From: Phocoena phocoena
Lineage: Eukaryota; Chordata; Mammalia; Artiodactyla; Phocoenidae
Assembly (NCBI RefSeq): GCF_963924675.1
Contig: NC_089220.1
Coordinates: 48,246,639-48,310,638 of the forward strand
Reading direction: 5' to 3'
DNA: 64,000 nt
Made by a program: the position numbers and the translations under genes. The notes beneath the pieces are model-generated. The model was given only the letters and a program-made list of their open reading frames with translations. It made no database searches and was not told where the DNA came from. Shown in pieces: positions 1-10,242 of the stretch. Numbering within the stretch: position 1 is the stretch's first letter; every line of letters starts with the position of its first letter.

Positions 1-58
1 GTGCGTCCGGAGCCTGTGCTCCGCAACGGGAGAGGCCACAAGCAAGTAAACAAAAAAC
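1..58 (+). mobile_element. CHR-type SINE, 3' end only (cut by window edge)
   Basis: The first 40 bases match the 3' part of the short CHR SINEs found complete elsewhere here (GCGTCCGGAGCCTGTGCTCC followed by the CAACGGGAGAGGCC block). The usual GTGAGAGGCCCGCGTACCGC end is missing and an A/C-rich tail follows directly. The 5' half lies outside the window, so no TSD can be tested. Confidence 0.85.
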
Positions 59-60
59 CT

Positions 61-463
61 TGAACTTTATACTCAATACAGTGACTCCCAGTATTAAGCA
101 CGTATCTGGAATTCCTACCTAAACATGGTTCAAATAGACCTACTAAATATGGCAAATTGGGTAAAAATTTGAAATTAGGGCAGAAAGAAGTTTGTGATTC
201 CTTTATAAAATTCATTCATGCAAATTAAAAAAAAGAATTTGTTTATTTGTAGACATAATATGGGCTTACGGATGAAAATATGTTTGTCAAGAAACTAAAT
301 GAATTATTGGCATTGGTCTTTATTGAGGAAACCACTGGGGAGATTCTGATCTGAAAATAATCTTGGGAAAGAGAAATGTCTGAGCAATTAAGTCAAACAG
401 TGGTCAAGGCACATAACATTCTCGACCAGACTGCCATCTAGAGAAGTTACCAGGCCAGGATGC
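61..463. other. Unassigned AT-rich stretch
   Basis: No open frame, splice-flanked block or recognised repeat. It contains only short A/T runs. It is most likely intronic or intergenic. Confidence 0.5.
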
Positions 464-736
464 TTTTGCTCCAGAGTTTTGTTTGTTTGTTTGTTTGTTT
501 TTTGTGGTACGCGGGCCCCTCACTGTTGTGGCCTCTTCCGTTGCGGAGCACAGGCTCCGGACTCGCAGGCTCAGCGGCCATGGCTCACGGGCCCAGCCGC
601 TCCGCGGCATGTGGGATCTTCCCGGACCGGGGCACGAACCCGTGTCCCCTGCATCGGCAGGCGGACTCTCAACCACTGTGCCACCAGGGAAGCCCGCTCA
701 AGAGTTTTTTTTTTTTTTTTTTTGCTCAAGAGTTTT
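464..736 (-). mobile_element. Short-type CHR SINE (481-695, minus) with three copies of its target site
   Basis: The SINE reads on the minus strand from GGGCTTCCCTGGTGGCACAG (695 leftwards) to a T/G-rich tail complement at 481-502. The target motif TTTTGCTC(A/C)AGAGTTTT occurs before it (464-480) and after it (from 696). It occurs a third time at 721-736, beyond a run of about 18 T. The first two copies are the expected TSD. The third, separated only by poly-T, suggests a second A-only insertion at the same site, or slippage. GC-rich SINE sequence produces spurious open frames on both strands here. Confidence 0.9.
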
Positions 737-1596
737 AAAGAAAGTAAGGTTGAAATTGTGGAGGTACTGGCCAAAGCACTGTTAAAAATCAGTAAATGTG
801 AAAAACTCCTCAAAATTGGGCAAATTATTAAGGTGGTCAAGACTCATAATATTAAAGTATGAAGAAAGCCATCAAACGTTTATTTATTAACTCCTTTTAA
901 GATATAGGGCAGACTCTCTGGAAATTTCTCACTTTAATTTCTAAATAAAAGAAATACATCCCATTCAATGTGGTAGTTAATAGTGATAAGTATAGAAAAC
1001 AAGTTACATAGAGATACTACCTATATGACATTTATTTTTCATATAATACTGACTTTTTCCTGATTATAAAATAATATGTGTCACTTGAAAAAAATCTGGA
1101 AAATTCAGAGAGGTAATATGAAAAATATAAAAAGCATCTGTAATCCCACGATGTAGAGAGAAATTTTTAATGAGGTTCTTTTCATTATTTTTCATGTATG
1201 TGAAATGAAACACATCAAGGAAAAAATATTTCATGTATATGTGCAACATTTTTGTTGATGTTGCTGGATCAGTTTCAAGGGAAAATAGGGAGGACCTTGA
1301 TCTTAACATTAGAGTTAAAAATATAACTTAAAGGTTGTAAACTTCACTCCCACAGTAACTTAGAGTTCTGAAGCAGTATCAACAGCCATGGGACTTATTT
1401 CTTTATCTGGAGCACCCCTTTTCCTTCTGTTGCCCCTGCCACACACAACCTCTCCAGGTCTCTGCTGGTCCTGTGGATGATGACATGGGAGAAAAGGCCA
1501 CCAGCCCTTCCACTGTACAGACCCCACCAATAGTAACTGTGTTTTTTAACTCTTCCCCATAAACCTTATTTTTTTAAATATGTTGATTTTTCCCCA
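737..1596. other. Unassigned AT-rich stretch
   Basis: No gene signal. The 1070-1260 part resembles worn interspersed-repeat sequence, but I cannot assign a family. A pyrimidine-rich patch lies at 1400-1480. Confidence 0.4.
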
Positions 1597-1955
1597 ACTT
1601 ATTGTTTTTAAATTGAAGTATAGTTGCTTTACAATTTTGTGTTAGTTTCAGGTATACAGCAGAGTGATTCAGTTATATCTTTTTTTTCCAGATTCTTTTC
1701 CCTTATAGATTATTAAAAAATATTGAGTATAGTTCCCTTTGCTATACAGCAGGTCCTTGTTCATTATCTATTTTATATATGGTAGTGTGCATATCATATG
1801 TTAATCCCAAACTCCTATTTATCCCTCCCCCCTTTCCGCTTTGGTAACCATGTTTGTTTCCTATGTCTGTGAGTCTATTTCTGTTTTGTGTATAAGTTCA
1901 TTTGTATCATTTTTTTTAAGATTCCACATATAAGCAATATCATATGATATCTCCA
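1597..1955 (-). mobile_element. L1 3' end, artiodactyl-type, antisense
   Basis: The plus strand reads as the reverse complement of an L1 3' UTR of the kind common in cetartiodactyl genomes. Recognisable blocks are TTGAAGTATAGTTGCTTTAC, the CAGGTATACAGCAGAGTGATTCAG region, TATACAGCAGGTCCTTGTTC, and CCACATATAAGCAATATCATATGATAT at the far end. About 360 bp of the 3' terminus remains, so the insertion is strongly 5'-truncated and carries no coding sequence. Confidence 0.8.
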
Positions 1956-2927
1956 ACTTATTTTTAAAAATTGGAAACATACAGAAAAGTTGAAAGAATA
2001 AAACCACATACCATCCACCTGGATTTAACAACTGTCACTTCTGCTTTCTCTGTGTCCCCACCCACCGTTCAAAACTAGATAGCAGACATCAGTAGGCCCC
2101 ATGTCTGAACATTTCAGCGGTAGCATCCCTTTGAAAGCAAAACTATAAGATTACAGGTTAAGCTAACTCCCAGCAGAGTTAATGAACTTTAGCAGTTTTA
2201 CCTAAATATTTATTTTAGACTTTCCTAGGCAATCTCCCACCTCAAGGAAATGAAACAAAACCAAGCCAGGCAACTGAGATACGGATTGCAGCATAATATC
2301 TGGAGTAAGGATTTTAGAAAGGACTGCTCACACGACGTTCCCCTGTGTGGTGACTTTGGCCTTATAATTATTGACATATTAGAAGAAAGAATCTAGGCTG
2401 TAACCCTGCAGGGAATAACTCTTCTCTAGAATGTCAGATTTGGTCAATCATACAATTCTTTTCTGAGAATTTCACCCCCGGGGAACTTCTTCTGGTCTGA
2501 GGAAGCCCATCAGTAATGAAAGCGGACAGGACTCAACCCACAAGAGGGGCTCTGCCCCGGCCATGGTTGCAGGTACCCCTGGACAGACCCTTGGCAGCCT
2601 TCACTAACCTGGGCAGCTGTAGCAACAGCAGGAAGTGACAGTCTCTCCCTCACCTAAGCGGGCTCAAGAGGTTTCAGTGAGGGTGTAACACTCTCAGGTC
2701 ACACTCTGTATTTAGTCTCACTCACTGGAATTAAGGGATTGCGGGGTAGAGGGTGAAAAGGGCAAGAGGTGAGGGGGTGGAGGGCAGAGAGGCTCACAGT
2801 CCTGCCCAAGGTACAGGGAATTCAGCATTCTTATCTTCCTCTCCTGGCCATTTCTACCATATTTCCCCCATCCGTTCTTCCCTCTCTCCCAATAATAACG
2901 AAAGCTAACATGTATGCATGGCTGAGA
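1956..2927. other. Unassigned stretch
   Basis: The first 100 bases are A-rich and repeat-like. From about 2470 the GC content rises modestly. No reading frame longer than about 70 codons, and no convincing splice-site pair. Confidence 0.4.
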
Positions 2928-3050
2928 CGCAGTGCAGGAAAGCGGTTAAGAGCTTGGACCCTGAGCAGTGGTGCCAGGATCTGAGCTCAGATGGTGGATC
3001 TCCCAGGCCACTTTCTTAGCCTTTCAGCTCTGTGGCTTCCCAGGTCAGGA
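2928..3050 (+). mobile_element. MIR SINE fragment
   Basis: A block with the MIR tRNA-like head pattern (CAGTGCAGGAAAGCGGTTAAGAGC, then a TCTGAGCTCAGATGGTGG region standing for the degenerate B box) is followed by CCAGGCCACTTTCTTAGCC. Divergence is high, as expected for this ancient mammalian family. Confidence 0.6.
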
Positions 3051-3985
3051 CACAGGGACACCAAGGTAATGCTCAGGGACTATTCCATTCTCCAGGGCTG
3101 GGGAGCATTCCCTTCCCTGCCCCATAACAGAATTTGCTCGTTCATTGTCCCCATCCCAAATACACACACATGCACAGATTTTATAAAGCCTGACATTAAA
3201 GGCATGACACCATGAAAGCAGCACACCAAGCCATAGCATGCTTTTTGTTTTGCATGCTTGCAAAAGCTGAAGCTAAACAGCTTGGTAAGCAGCACTGACA
3301 GGCCCCTGGCCCAGTTCCCAAGCGCCTGACCGCATTCCCGTCTCACCCCTCAACCGCACTGCCGGACCAACCCTGAAGCTAGGAGCTCTCAACCCTACGT
3401 CTCTTTGTTAAATAATGACTCAGAACTGACTTCAGAGGCAGCAGCGCACTTCAGAAGTTCAAACACTAGAGGCCAAAGGGAGGGAAAGTAGGTTGTTCTG
3501 GAAGCTCTGCCAGCTAATTCCACGCAGACAGGTGACCCATATTATGTCAATTAAGTGCCGCTTTGGAGGCACGCTGCGCTGGGCTTTTTAAAACATGGAA
3601 TGTGCTAAGGTAACGTGGAGTTGGATTACGGTTTGCTGAATGCACTAGGGCCTTTCCTCTGTAATTCAATTAATAGAATCAGAGATGGACTTTTGTTGGA
3701 ATCCTCCCAGGCGACTGAAAGGCAAAGTGGGGCATGGACTTTTAAGTCCATGAGGGTAGGAAGGTGGGCCCTGGCAACGCCGCTCCACCCCTAGAGTGAG
3801 TGCCAAATGTAGAGCAGGTCCCAACCCGACAGTGCTCTGCCCACGAAACCCAGGTAGACAATGAGGGGAAGGACAGACGTGGCTAAGGGAGCTGCTGGGG
3901 GCTTCTTACCCAGCCGACATCTCTCCCTTCCAGCCCAATGTCCATCACTTCCCCCTCCCCTCCCTATCTGCCCCTTTGAACATTT
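3051..3985. other. Unassigned stretch
   Basis: Mixed composition with no assignable repeat. The sequence around 3380-3720 is relatively repeat-free and could be conserved non-coding DNA, which needs alignment to other mammals. The 91-codon minus-strand frame at 3791-4066 runs into the L2 and is not a gene. Confidence 0.4.
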
Positions 3986-4415
3986 CCAGATATGCAGGCC
4001 CTGTATGACCTGGCCCTGGGCCCCTTCTCCAGCCTCATCCCCCTGACTATGCCTTCTGCTGGCCACACTGGCTTTTTACAGTTTCTCAGAACAGCCCAAT
4101 GCCTTCCCACCTCCAAGCCTTTGCAAGCATGCTATTTGTTGCTTTGTTTTCTGCCTAGCAGAGTCTCCCCTACTGATCTCAACTCATCCTTTAGATTTCC
4201 AGTGTCCCGGCTCATTCCTAGACAGAATTAGTTTGTAACTATATTGGGAATTATTTGATCACTGTCCGTCTCCTCCACTAGACTGACGACTCCATGTTGA
4301 TGCCTGTTTTGGGTGACGATTATATACCCAGGGCCTACGATAGCATCTGGCCCTCAGTGGGTACCCAATCGGTATCTGTTGAATGAACCCATGAACGAGT
4401 GAATGAATGGCCTCT
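3986..4415 (+). mobile_element. L2 LINE 3' end
   Basis: This matches the L2 3' region in order: a CTGGCCCTGGGCC / CCTTCTGCTGG segment, then CACCTCCAAGCCTTTGC, CTCATCCTTTAGATTTCC, the ACTAGACTGACGACTCCATG segment, and finally the CATCTGGCCCTCAGTGGGTA block ending in a short GAATGAA-type tail. It is an ancient, inactive fossil. Confidence 0.75.
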
Positions 4416-5025
4416 TCAACTAATGTGAAATGTTAATCTCGGCTTACACATTAGTGGCTGATATCAATGCGTTACTTTTCTCAGACAGTTTGTGTGCTGT
4501 TTAAAGGATCTTGAGTCCAAGGTGTCAGGCAAAGCAACAGTGAGGTTTTCAGCAGGAATGGTGCCAGGCTGTCGGGGAGAACTGGCGAAGCTGCTTTCTA
4601 CAACCCCCTTATCTTCTCGTCTATTCTATTACTGCCCTCACCGATGCACGGACAGGCACCTGAAGACATCAGAGTTATCTCGTTAAGGGATACACATCCC
4701 CAGTGTTCATACACAAAGCGGAGAAGCCAAATTTGGGCTCCGGATCTATGTGCAGAAGGGCTTCTGCTACCTGGGGACCAGCCACTCACGGACTCCTTTT
4801 CACTCTCCCTGATGGTTGCCCTGATCTCACCGCAGACCTTTTCTCCCCTTCTTTTTGTCAGGTTTCTCTGCCAAGTGCAACACCATATGCCTTCCTCAAA
4901 ATCACAGCAAGCTGTAGCAAAGGGAAATAATGCTGACATTAGAAGGCAGGTGTCTTCAGTGCTTTTGTCACCACTGGAAAGAGTGTAAGTACACTATTTT
5001 TAGCAGACAACTCAGTGATATCTAG
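4416..5025. other. Unassigned stretch
   Basis: Two overlapping frames of about 113 codons lie on opposite strands at 4598-4988. Neither begins in a good initiation context, is flanked by convincing splice sites, or resembles a protein I know, so I treat them as chance. Confidence 0.4.
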
Positions 5026-5545
5026 TCCATTTTTAATGCGCATACCTTTTTTACTCAAGAATTCACTTTGAAAATTTACCCTGAAGAATCCTCAAACAGC
5101 ATGCAAAGATATGTGTACAAACACGATTCTTATTTTGTCAAAAAATGGGGAAAAACTCAACTGTCCGACAGTAGAAACTGGTTAGATAATCCTGATACAG
5201 TTATCCTATTTGGTACAATCATTCAATAGAATATTATGCAGCTAGTAAAAAGAATGAATTTAGGGGCTTCCCTGGTGGCGCAGTGGTTGAGAGTCCGCCT
5301 GCCGATGCGGGGGACACGGGTTCGTGCCCCGGTCCAGGAAGATCCCACATGCCGCGGAGCGGCTGGGCCCGTGAGCCATGGCCGCTGGGCCTGCGCGTCC
5401 GGAGCCTGTGCTCCGCAACGGGAGAGGCCACAACAGTGAGAGGCCCGCGTACCGCAAAAAAAAAAAAAAAAACAAAGAATGAATTTATATCCTGACATCG
5501 AAAGAGATCTACAATATACTATTTAGGGAAAAAAGTTTAAATAAT
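5026..5545 (+). mobile_element. Old L1/HAL1-type 3' end split by a SINE
   Basis: The left part carries the LINE tail phrasing (AATTTACCCTGAAG, CAAACAGCATGCAAAGATATG, AATAGAATATTATGCAGC). It resumes after the SINE with GAATTTATATCCTGACATCG and AGAGATCTACAATATACTATT. The halves join cleanly when the SINE and one TSD copy are removed, so the LINE is older. Confidence 0.65.
5263..5473 (+). mobile_element. Short-type CHR SINE, complete
   Basis: A full-length copy runs from GGGGCTTCCCTGGTGGCG to GCGTACCGC plus poly-A. The A box lies around 5274-5286 and a B-box-like GGTTCGTGCCC around 5318-5328. The TSD AAAGAATGAATTTA sits immediately before (ending 5262) and after (5474-5487) with no mismatch. 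The insertion interrupts the older LINE tail. Clean TSDs and poly-A indicate a comparatively recent event. Confidence 0.95.
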
Positions 5546-5887
5546 TATTATAGTGTTATTTAAATGTATTTTATTAACTGTGGTTTAGAGTGTTGTATAA
5601 ATATATATTGTTAACTGTAGTTTTTAGAATAAATATGTTTTTATAGTGATATATAAATATATATTAACTGTGGTTATAAGGAGTTTACATGAAACTTTAA
5701 ACTTCTATATTGTACACTATTATCTACTATTTACAGGCTTTATAACCGTATTTTACTTAACTATAGTAAAAATCAAGTTTACATTTTAAGCCTAGATATA
5801 AAATTTGTTTTCAAAATATGATAGATCATTATTATTAACTTGATCAAGCAGCTATCCAATCACGGTTTCTAGAAAAGCTGGTCATTT
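5546..5887. other. Unassigned AT-rich stretch
   Basis: A degenerate tandem pattern (GTGTTGTATAAATATATATT- and TTAACTGTGGTT-like units at about 5576-5680) suggests local duplication. No gene signal. Confidence 0.4.
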
Positions 5888-5892
5888 GGACC

Positions 5893-6366
5893 TGTGGTAG
5901 CCAGCCTCCATGAGGACCTGCCTGCAATAATTCCTGCCTCCTGGTATTCACACCCTTGTGAGACCAACAGAGTGTGGCAGAAATGATGATATGTTACTTC
6001 TAAAATCAGGTTCTAAACGACTATAGCTTAAGTCTTGGGCTTTCTTTCTCCCAGATCTCTTGCTCCAGGGGAAACCATGTCACGAGCAATTGTACAGAGA
6101 GGCCCCTGGGGTGAGGAACTGAGGCCTCCTGCCAACAGCCACATGAATGATCCTGGAACCAGATGCTCCCGTCCAGTCAAGCCTCAGATGACTGCAGTCC
6201 CAGCTGACACCTTAATTGCAGCTTCCTGAGAGCACCTGAGACACACACACCCAGCTAAGCCACTCCCAGATGCTTGACTCACAGAAAGTGTTAGACAAGA
6301 AACGTTTGTTGTTTAAAGACACTGTGTTTGGGTTAATTTGTTACGTAGTCATAGATAACTAATACA
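5893..6366 (+). mobile_element. MLT1-type (MaLR) solo LTR with 5-bp TSD
   Basis: The LTR begins TGTGGTAGCCAGCCTCC and ends AACTAATACA, with the canonical TG...CA termini. Inside are MaLR phrases: TTCCTGCCTCCTGGTATTC, GAGGCCTCCTGCCAACAG, TCAGATGACTGCAGTCC and GTTAATTTGTTACG. The 5-bp sequence GGACC lies on both sides (5888-5892 and 6367-6371), which defines the full LTR. There is no internal retroelement sequence, so it is a solo LTR left by recombination. Confidence 0.85.
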
Positions 6367-6371
6367 GGACC

Positions 6372-8715
6372 TGAACTATGTAATTTTTAGTGCCTGTTTC
6401 TCAATCTACACATAGAGCCTTTTAAATTACCATCTTTACGCTCTAAATTTAGTCTCACATTGGTTCCCACTCTGCACCAACCTCAAATTGGTAACGACTG
6501 GCAACTAAAGTCAGTATCGAGCATTTTGCTCTGTCCTTGGGAGGTCTCCACAATGATGAGGGGAGGGGGACTGAATCCAAGAGAGGTCACTGGAACCCGG
6601 AACTGACTTAGTCTCAAAACTTCAAGTTAAAATCCTGTGCTTTTAGAAAGATTTCTGCCTTTTCAAACCATTACTTTATTGACTCAGGCAGTAATTCAAA
6701 TGAAATGTCACAAGAGGACACTCCCAACAAAGAGAAAAGGACAGAACAGCTGAAAGAGCTGTCCATTATTTCCTTGTAAGTGAGGGTCTCTGATGAAAGA
6801 AATGAACTCCTTTCATACGTGGGTTTAATTCTCCTCAATGTCCAGTGCAGTGAGGGAAATGAGCTTTCACTGCTGTAGTCTTTTCTGCTTTTATTGTTGG
6901 TGTGTTTCCACTCAAGACCCTTATTTTCAATGGTTTTTAATCCAGTAACAAGCATCTGTTTAAGTTGTTCTAGGAATGGCTTTTATTTTCTGTTTTTAAA
7001 TGGTTTGCACTTGTATTGTGTGTTTCTGCATAGCTGAAAAAAAACATGTGTATGAACCACCACCTCAAAAATCAATGAGAGGTTGGGAAGCATGGCCAGC
7101 ATGTTCAGGGGGAACCAATCTCTCCCAAGGCACCATCAATTCGCTGCCAGCTTGGGCCAAGGACACTTGGCAGTGGACACCAGCCTGAGTACAATCCAGG
7201 AACTGTCATGCCCGTGCCTCTAGTGTGGCTTAGTAACAAAGTCATGGAGTCCTGCAAGGGGTTCTCCGACAGGCTGCACGTAAAATATATTCTACACATA
7301 TGTGTTCTTCCGTTTTCACAAATATACGTAGATGACAGTGTGATACATCAAATGCAAATTCATTTAAAAGCACTCTTCAATTAAGAGCTTTCTTAACGGA
7401 CATTAAAAGTATACCTTCTATTATATAATATACTGAGATTTGTAAAATTTTATTTAAAAGAAGACTTTTTCAATTGACATGTTGAGAATCATTGTTCTAG
7501 AAATGCTACAGGGAGATAAAAAAATTCTTGGTCTCCACTGAAATGTAACTGTATTCTAATTGTTTCACCCACTGCCTGAATGTGAAAATCTGGTACACTG
7601 ATTGAAGCAAATCATGCTCCATGCATAATTTTACATTTACAGAATACACATTTTAGAAAAGAAGAGAAGTTTCATTATAAAGGATGGTATATAAAATGTA
7701 CCATCATAATGTCATGATTCCTACTGGGTAAAAAAAATTTGTATGGAATTGTAAAATAAAGAAGGAAAGAAGAAACAGAGCAAGGCCTTTGAGGGCCAGG
7801 TGTAGGAAAGGCAGGGAGTAGAAACTTCTGCCTCATATGGAAGATTCTAGAAACTTCAGTGGACCAGTGACAGCAATAATCCCTTTGTGTGTACTGGCTT
7901 AGAAGGTGAAGGAAAATGTGTCTGTATCAGGTCTCTGTCGCATTTGATGGCACCCCTCTGTAGTTATGGGTGACCCATTTCCATGGCAAGTTCGGCGTCC
8001 CTTCTTTCTGAGCTTGTCTATGGTTCAAAATGAAAAAGTAATTTAAGTGAATGCAATTTCTCTAAATTTATTTTTATTTTATACTTTTAATCTAAAGGTG
8101 TGTTCAGAAAAACTCAGCTAAACCATGTAGACGAGGAATTTAGGGTGAAAATTTGATTGCAATTTAAACCCAGATAACTAACATTTTTGTTTTCGAGCTA
8201 CCTACCCACTATTGTTTTCAATTATATGGTAAATACCCAGAAATGACAACCACAGCTGTGTTAGTAAAAATAGTTAAAAATTGTTCTGCCAAGAAAACTC
8301 TTTAAAATGAAATATTATTGAATCTCAAATCTCTAGAAAACAATACTAGAGTTCCTAAAGATGGGGCCACAGCAAAAGGTAAATAATTATTTTGGACGAA
8401 CTACTTCCAGTCCCTGGATGATGGAGTGCCAGAAATCACAGAGAGCACAGCCTGCCTACCCCTGCACCCCTTCACACTCATGTAACAAGGAATTTATAGT
8501 GAAAGATAGTAAATAAGATGGCAAAAGAAAAACATATAGATGCAGATGCATTTGCTGGCAAGGTCTATCCAAACCATGGTGTTCTGTGTGTCCCCAGCTA
8601 TCTGGGCAATCAGGCAGATGCAGAAACTGTTTGAAACTGTTTGAAGATGCCTTCTATTATCAGTGGGCACAAAGTGCCTTCTGAAGAATAACTTTTTAAA
8701 GAAATAAAGCTGATC
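6372..8715. other. Long stretch with no recognised repeat or gene
   Basis: About 2.3 kb in which I recognise no mobile element, in a window otherwise dense with them. The longest frames (94 codons, minus strand, 6671-6955) lack gene-like features. Possible conserved non-coding or intronic sequence. Confidence 0.4.
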
Positions 8716-9065
8716 AAAACGTGCCAAGGGGCTGCCCTTCCTGGTGGCGCAGTGGTTGAGAATCTGCCTGCCAATGCAGGGGACACGGGTTCAAGCCCTG
8801 GTCTGGGAGGATCCCACACGCCGCGGAGCAACTAGGCCCATGAGCCACAACTACTGAGCCTGTGCGTCTGGAGCCTGTGCTCCGCAACAAGAGGCCGCGA
8901 CAGTGAGAGGCCCATGCACCGCGATGAAGAGTGGCCCCTGCTCGTCACAACTAGAGAAAGCCCTCGCACAGAAACAAAGACCCAACACAGCCAAAAATAA
9001 ATTAATTAATTAATAAACTCCTACCCCCAACATCTTCTTTAAAAAAAAAAAAAAAACTTACCAAG
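8716..9065 (+). mobile_element. CHR SINE, intermediate form, with extra 3' sequence
   Basis: The head is at 8729 (GGCTGCCCTTCCTGGTGGCG) and the body runs to AACACAGCCAAAAATAAATT at about 9000. It has the long-type 3' end (GAAGAGTGGCCCC, CAACTAGAGAAAGCCC) but lacks the tandem CAACTACTGAGCC expansion. The likely TSD is AAAAC(G/T)T(G/A)CCAAG at 8716-8728 and 9053-9065, 11 of 13 identical. Between the SINE's own tail (to about 9016) and the final poly-A lie about 25 bp of non-SINE sequence inside the TSD. Confidence 0.85.
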
Positions 9066-9623
9066 ACACAAATATGGCCCTGAAAATCATATCTGAATCT
9101 CACAATGGATGCAGAGGTAGAGCCTTTTAGAGCCTGGATTTTGGGCATCATTTGGTAACAGGCATGAGTCAAAAGGCTTGAGATTTGTTTGGTTGTTCTT
9201 TAAAAGTGATTTTTTTTTTAAATCCCCCTCTCTCTCCTAACAGTAGAGTGAAAGGGGGGTGTACACAGAGCAGTTGCAGCAGTCCGGCAGCCCAGGCACC
9301 CACATGGATCATGCTGGAATAGAGCTGTGGAGCAGACAGTGGATAGAGGTGGGAACAGAACACAGTCCTCTGAGCTCTGAGTCCTCATTATATCCAGCAT
9401 GGGCCATCTGATTAGGAGTCAGGTCACAGTCACCCTGTCACTATCTGAGTTCTTCCCAACCATAGAATTGGTTGTAGTTGTCAGTTTCTGATCTCATGGG
9501 GACATAAAGAAAAACATTGGATACATCTTCTAAGGTTCTTGCCATCTCCTTAGGATTTATTATGTAGGTCTATGCTACTCAAATAAAAATATTCTTGTTG
9601 ATCTTAGAGGGAAAAAAGGGAAT
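9066..9623. other. Unassigned stretch
   Basis: Contains a short T run at 9210-9219 and no open frame above about 64 codons. Nothing recognised. Confidence 0.4.
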
Positions 9624-10066
9624 AAGAAAAACTCTACAGGGCTTCCCTGGTGGCGCAGTGGTTGAGAATCCACCTGCCAATTCAGGGGACACGGGTTCAA
9701 GCCCTGGTCCGGGAAGATCCCACATGCCGTGGAGCAACTAAGCCTGTGCACCACAACTACTGAGCCTGCTCTCTAGAGCCCGTGAGCCACAACTACTGAG
9801 CCCGTGTGCTGCAACTACTGGAGCCCGTGCACCCTAGAGCCCGTGCTCCGCAGCGAGAGGCCACCGCAATGAGAAGCCTGGACACCTCAACAAAAAGTAG
9901 CCCACGCTCTCCACAACTAGAGAAAGTCCGTGCGCAGCAGCGAAGACCCAACACAGCCAAAAATAAATACATAAAATAAATAAATTCAAAACAAAACAAA
10001 ACCCATAAACATTGGTGGTGTTAAGCTCCTTTTAAAACAAAGAAAAGAAAAAAGAAAAACTCTACA
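9624..10066 (+). mobile_element. Long-type CHR SINE with 3' transduction-like tail
   Basis: The SINE starts at 9639 (GGGCTTCCCTGGTGGCGCAG) and ends in its own (AAATA)n/ACAAAAC tail at about 10001. A 15-bp TSD, AAGAAAAACTCTACA, is perfect at 9624-9638 and 10052-10066. The second copy begins about 50 bp after the SINE tail. The extra block (about 10002-10051) is unique sequence containing a TTTT (10030-10033) followed by A-rich DNA. This is the structure expected if Pol III read past the element to a downstream T4 terminator and the longer RNA was then inserted. Confidence 0.9.
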
Positions 10067-10242
10067 AACGACTAAAAGCCATGGAGGTCTGGAAAGGTGT
10101 GTGCCCACTGCCATGGGGCAGTAAAGATTACAATAACCTAAAAACAGATGTCTTTTTCCATCTTGCCCAAGATTTTGAATATCACTGATGATATCTGACC
10201 AGATGTGAACATGTAAGTCTATGCTCCCACTAGAACCACATA
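10067..10242. other. Unassigned spacer
   Basis: Short single-copy-looking stretch between the SINE's second TSD copy and the DNA transposon fossil. Nothing recognised. Confidence 0.4.

Noticed and set aside
481..695. Open frames of 90-127 codons overlapping CHR SINEs, here and at 5263, 21016, 24183, 28538, 43694 and 62846
   Set aside because: The same peptides recur wherever the SINE occurs and reflect its GC-rich, stop-poor sequence.
4598..4988. Two opposed frames of 113-114 codons
   Set aside because: They overlap on opposite strands with no protein similarity that I can see.
5274..5328. A-box and B-box motifs resembling a tRNA gene
   Set aside because: They belong to the tRNA-derived SINE head. 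No cloverleaf or anticodon arm is preserved, and the same motifs recur in each copy.
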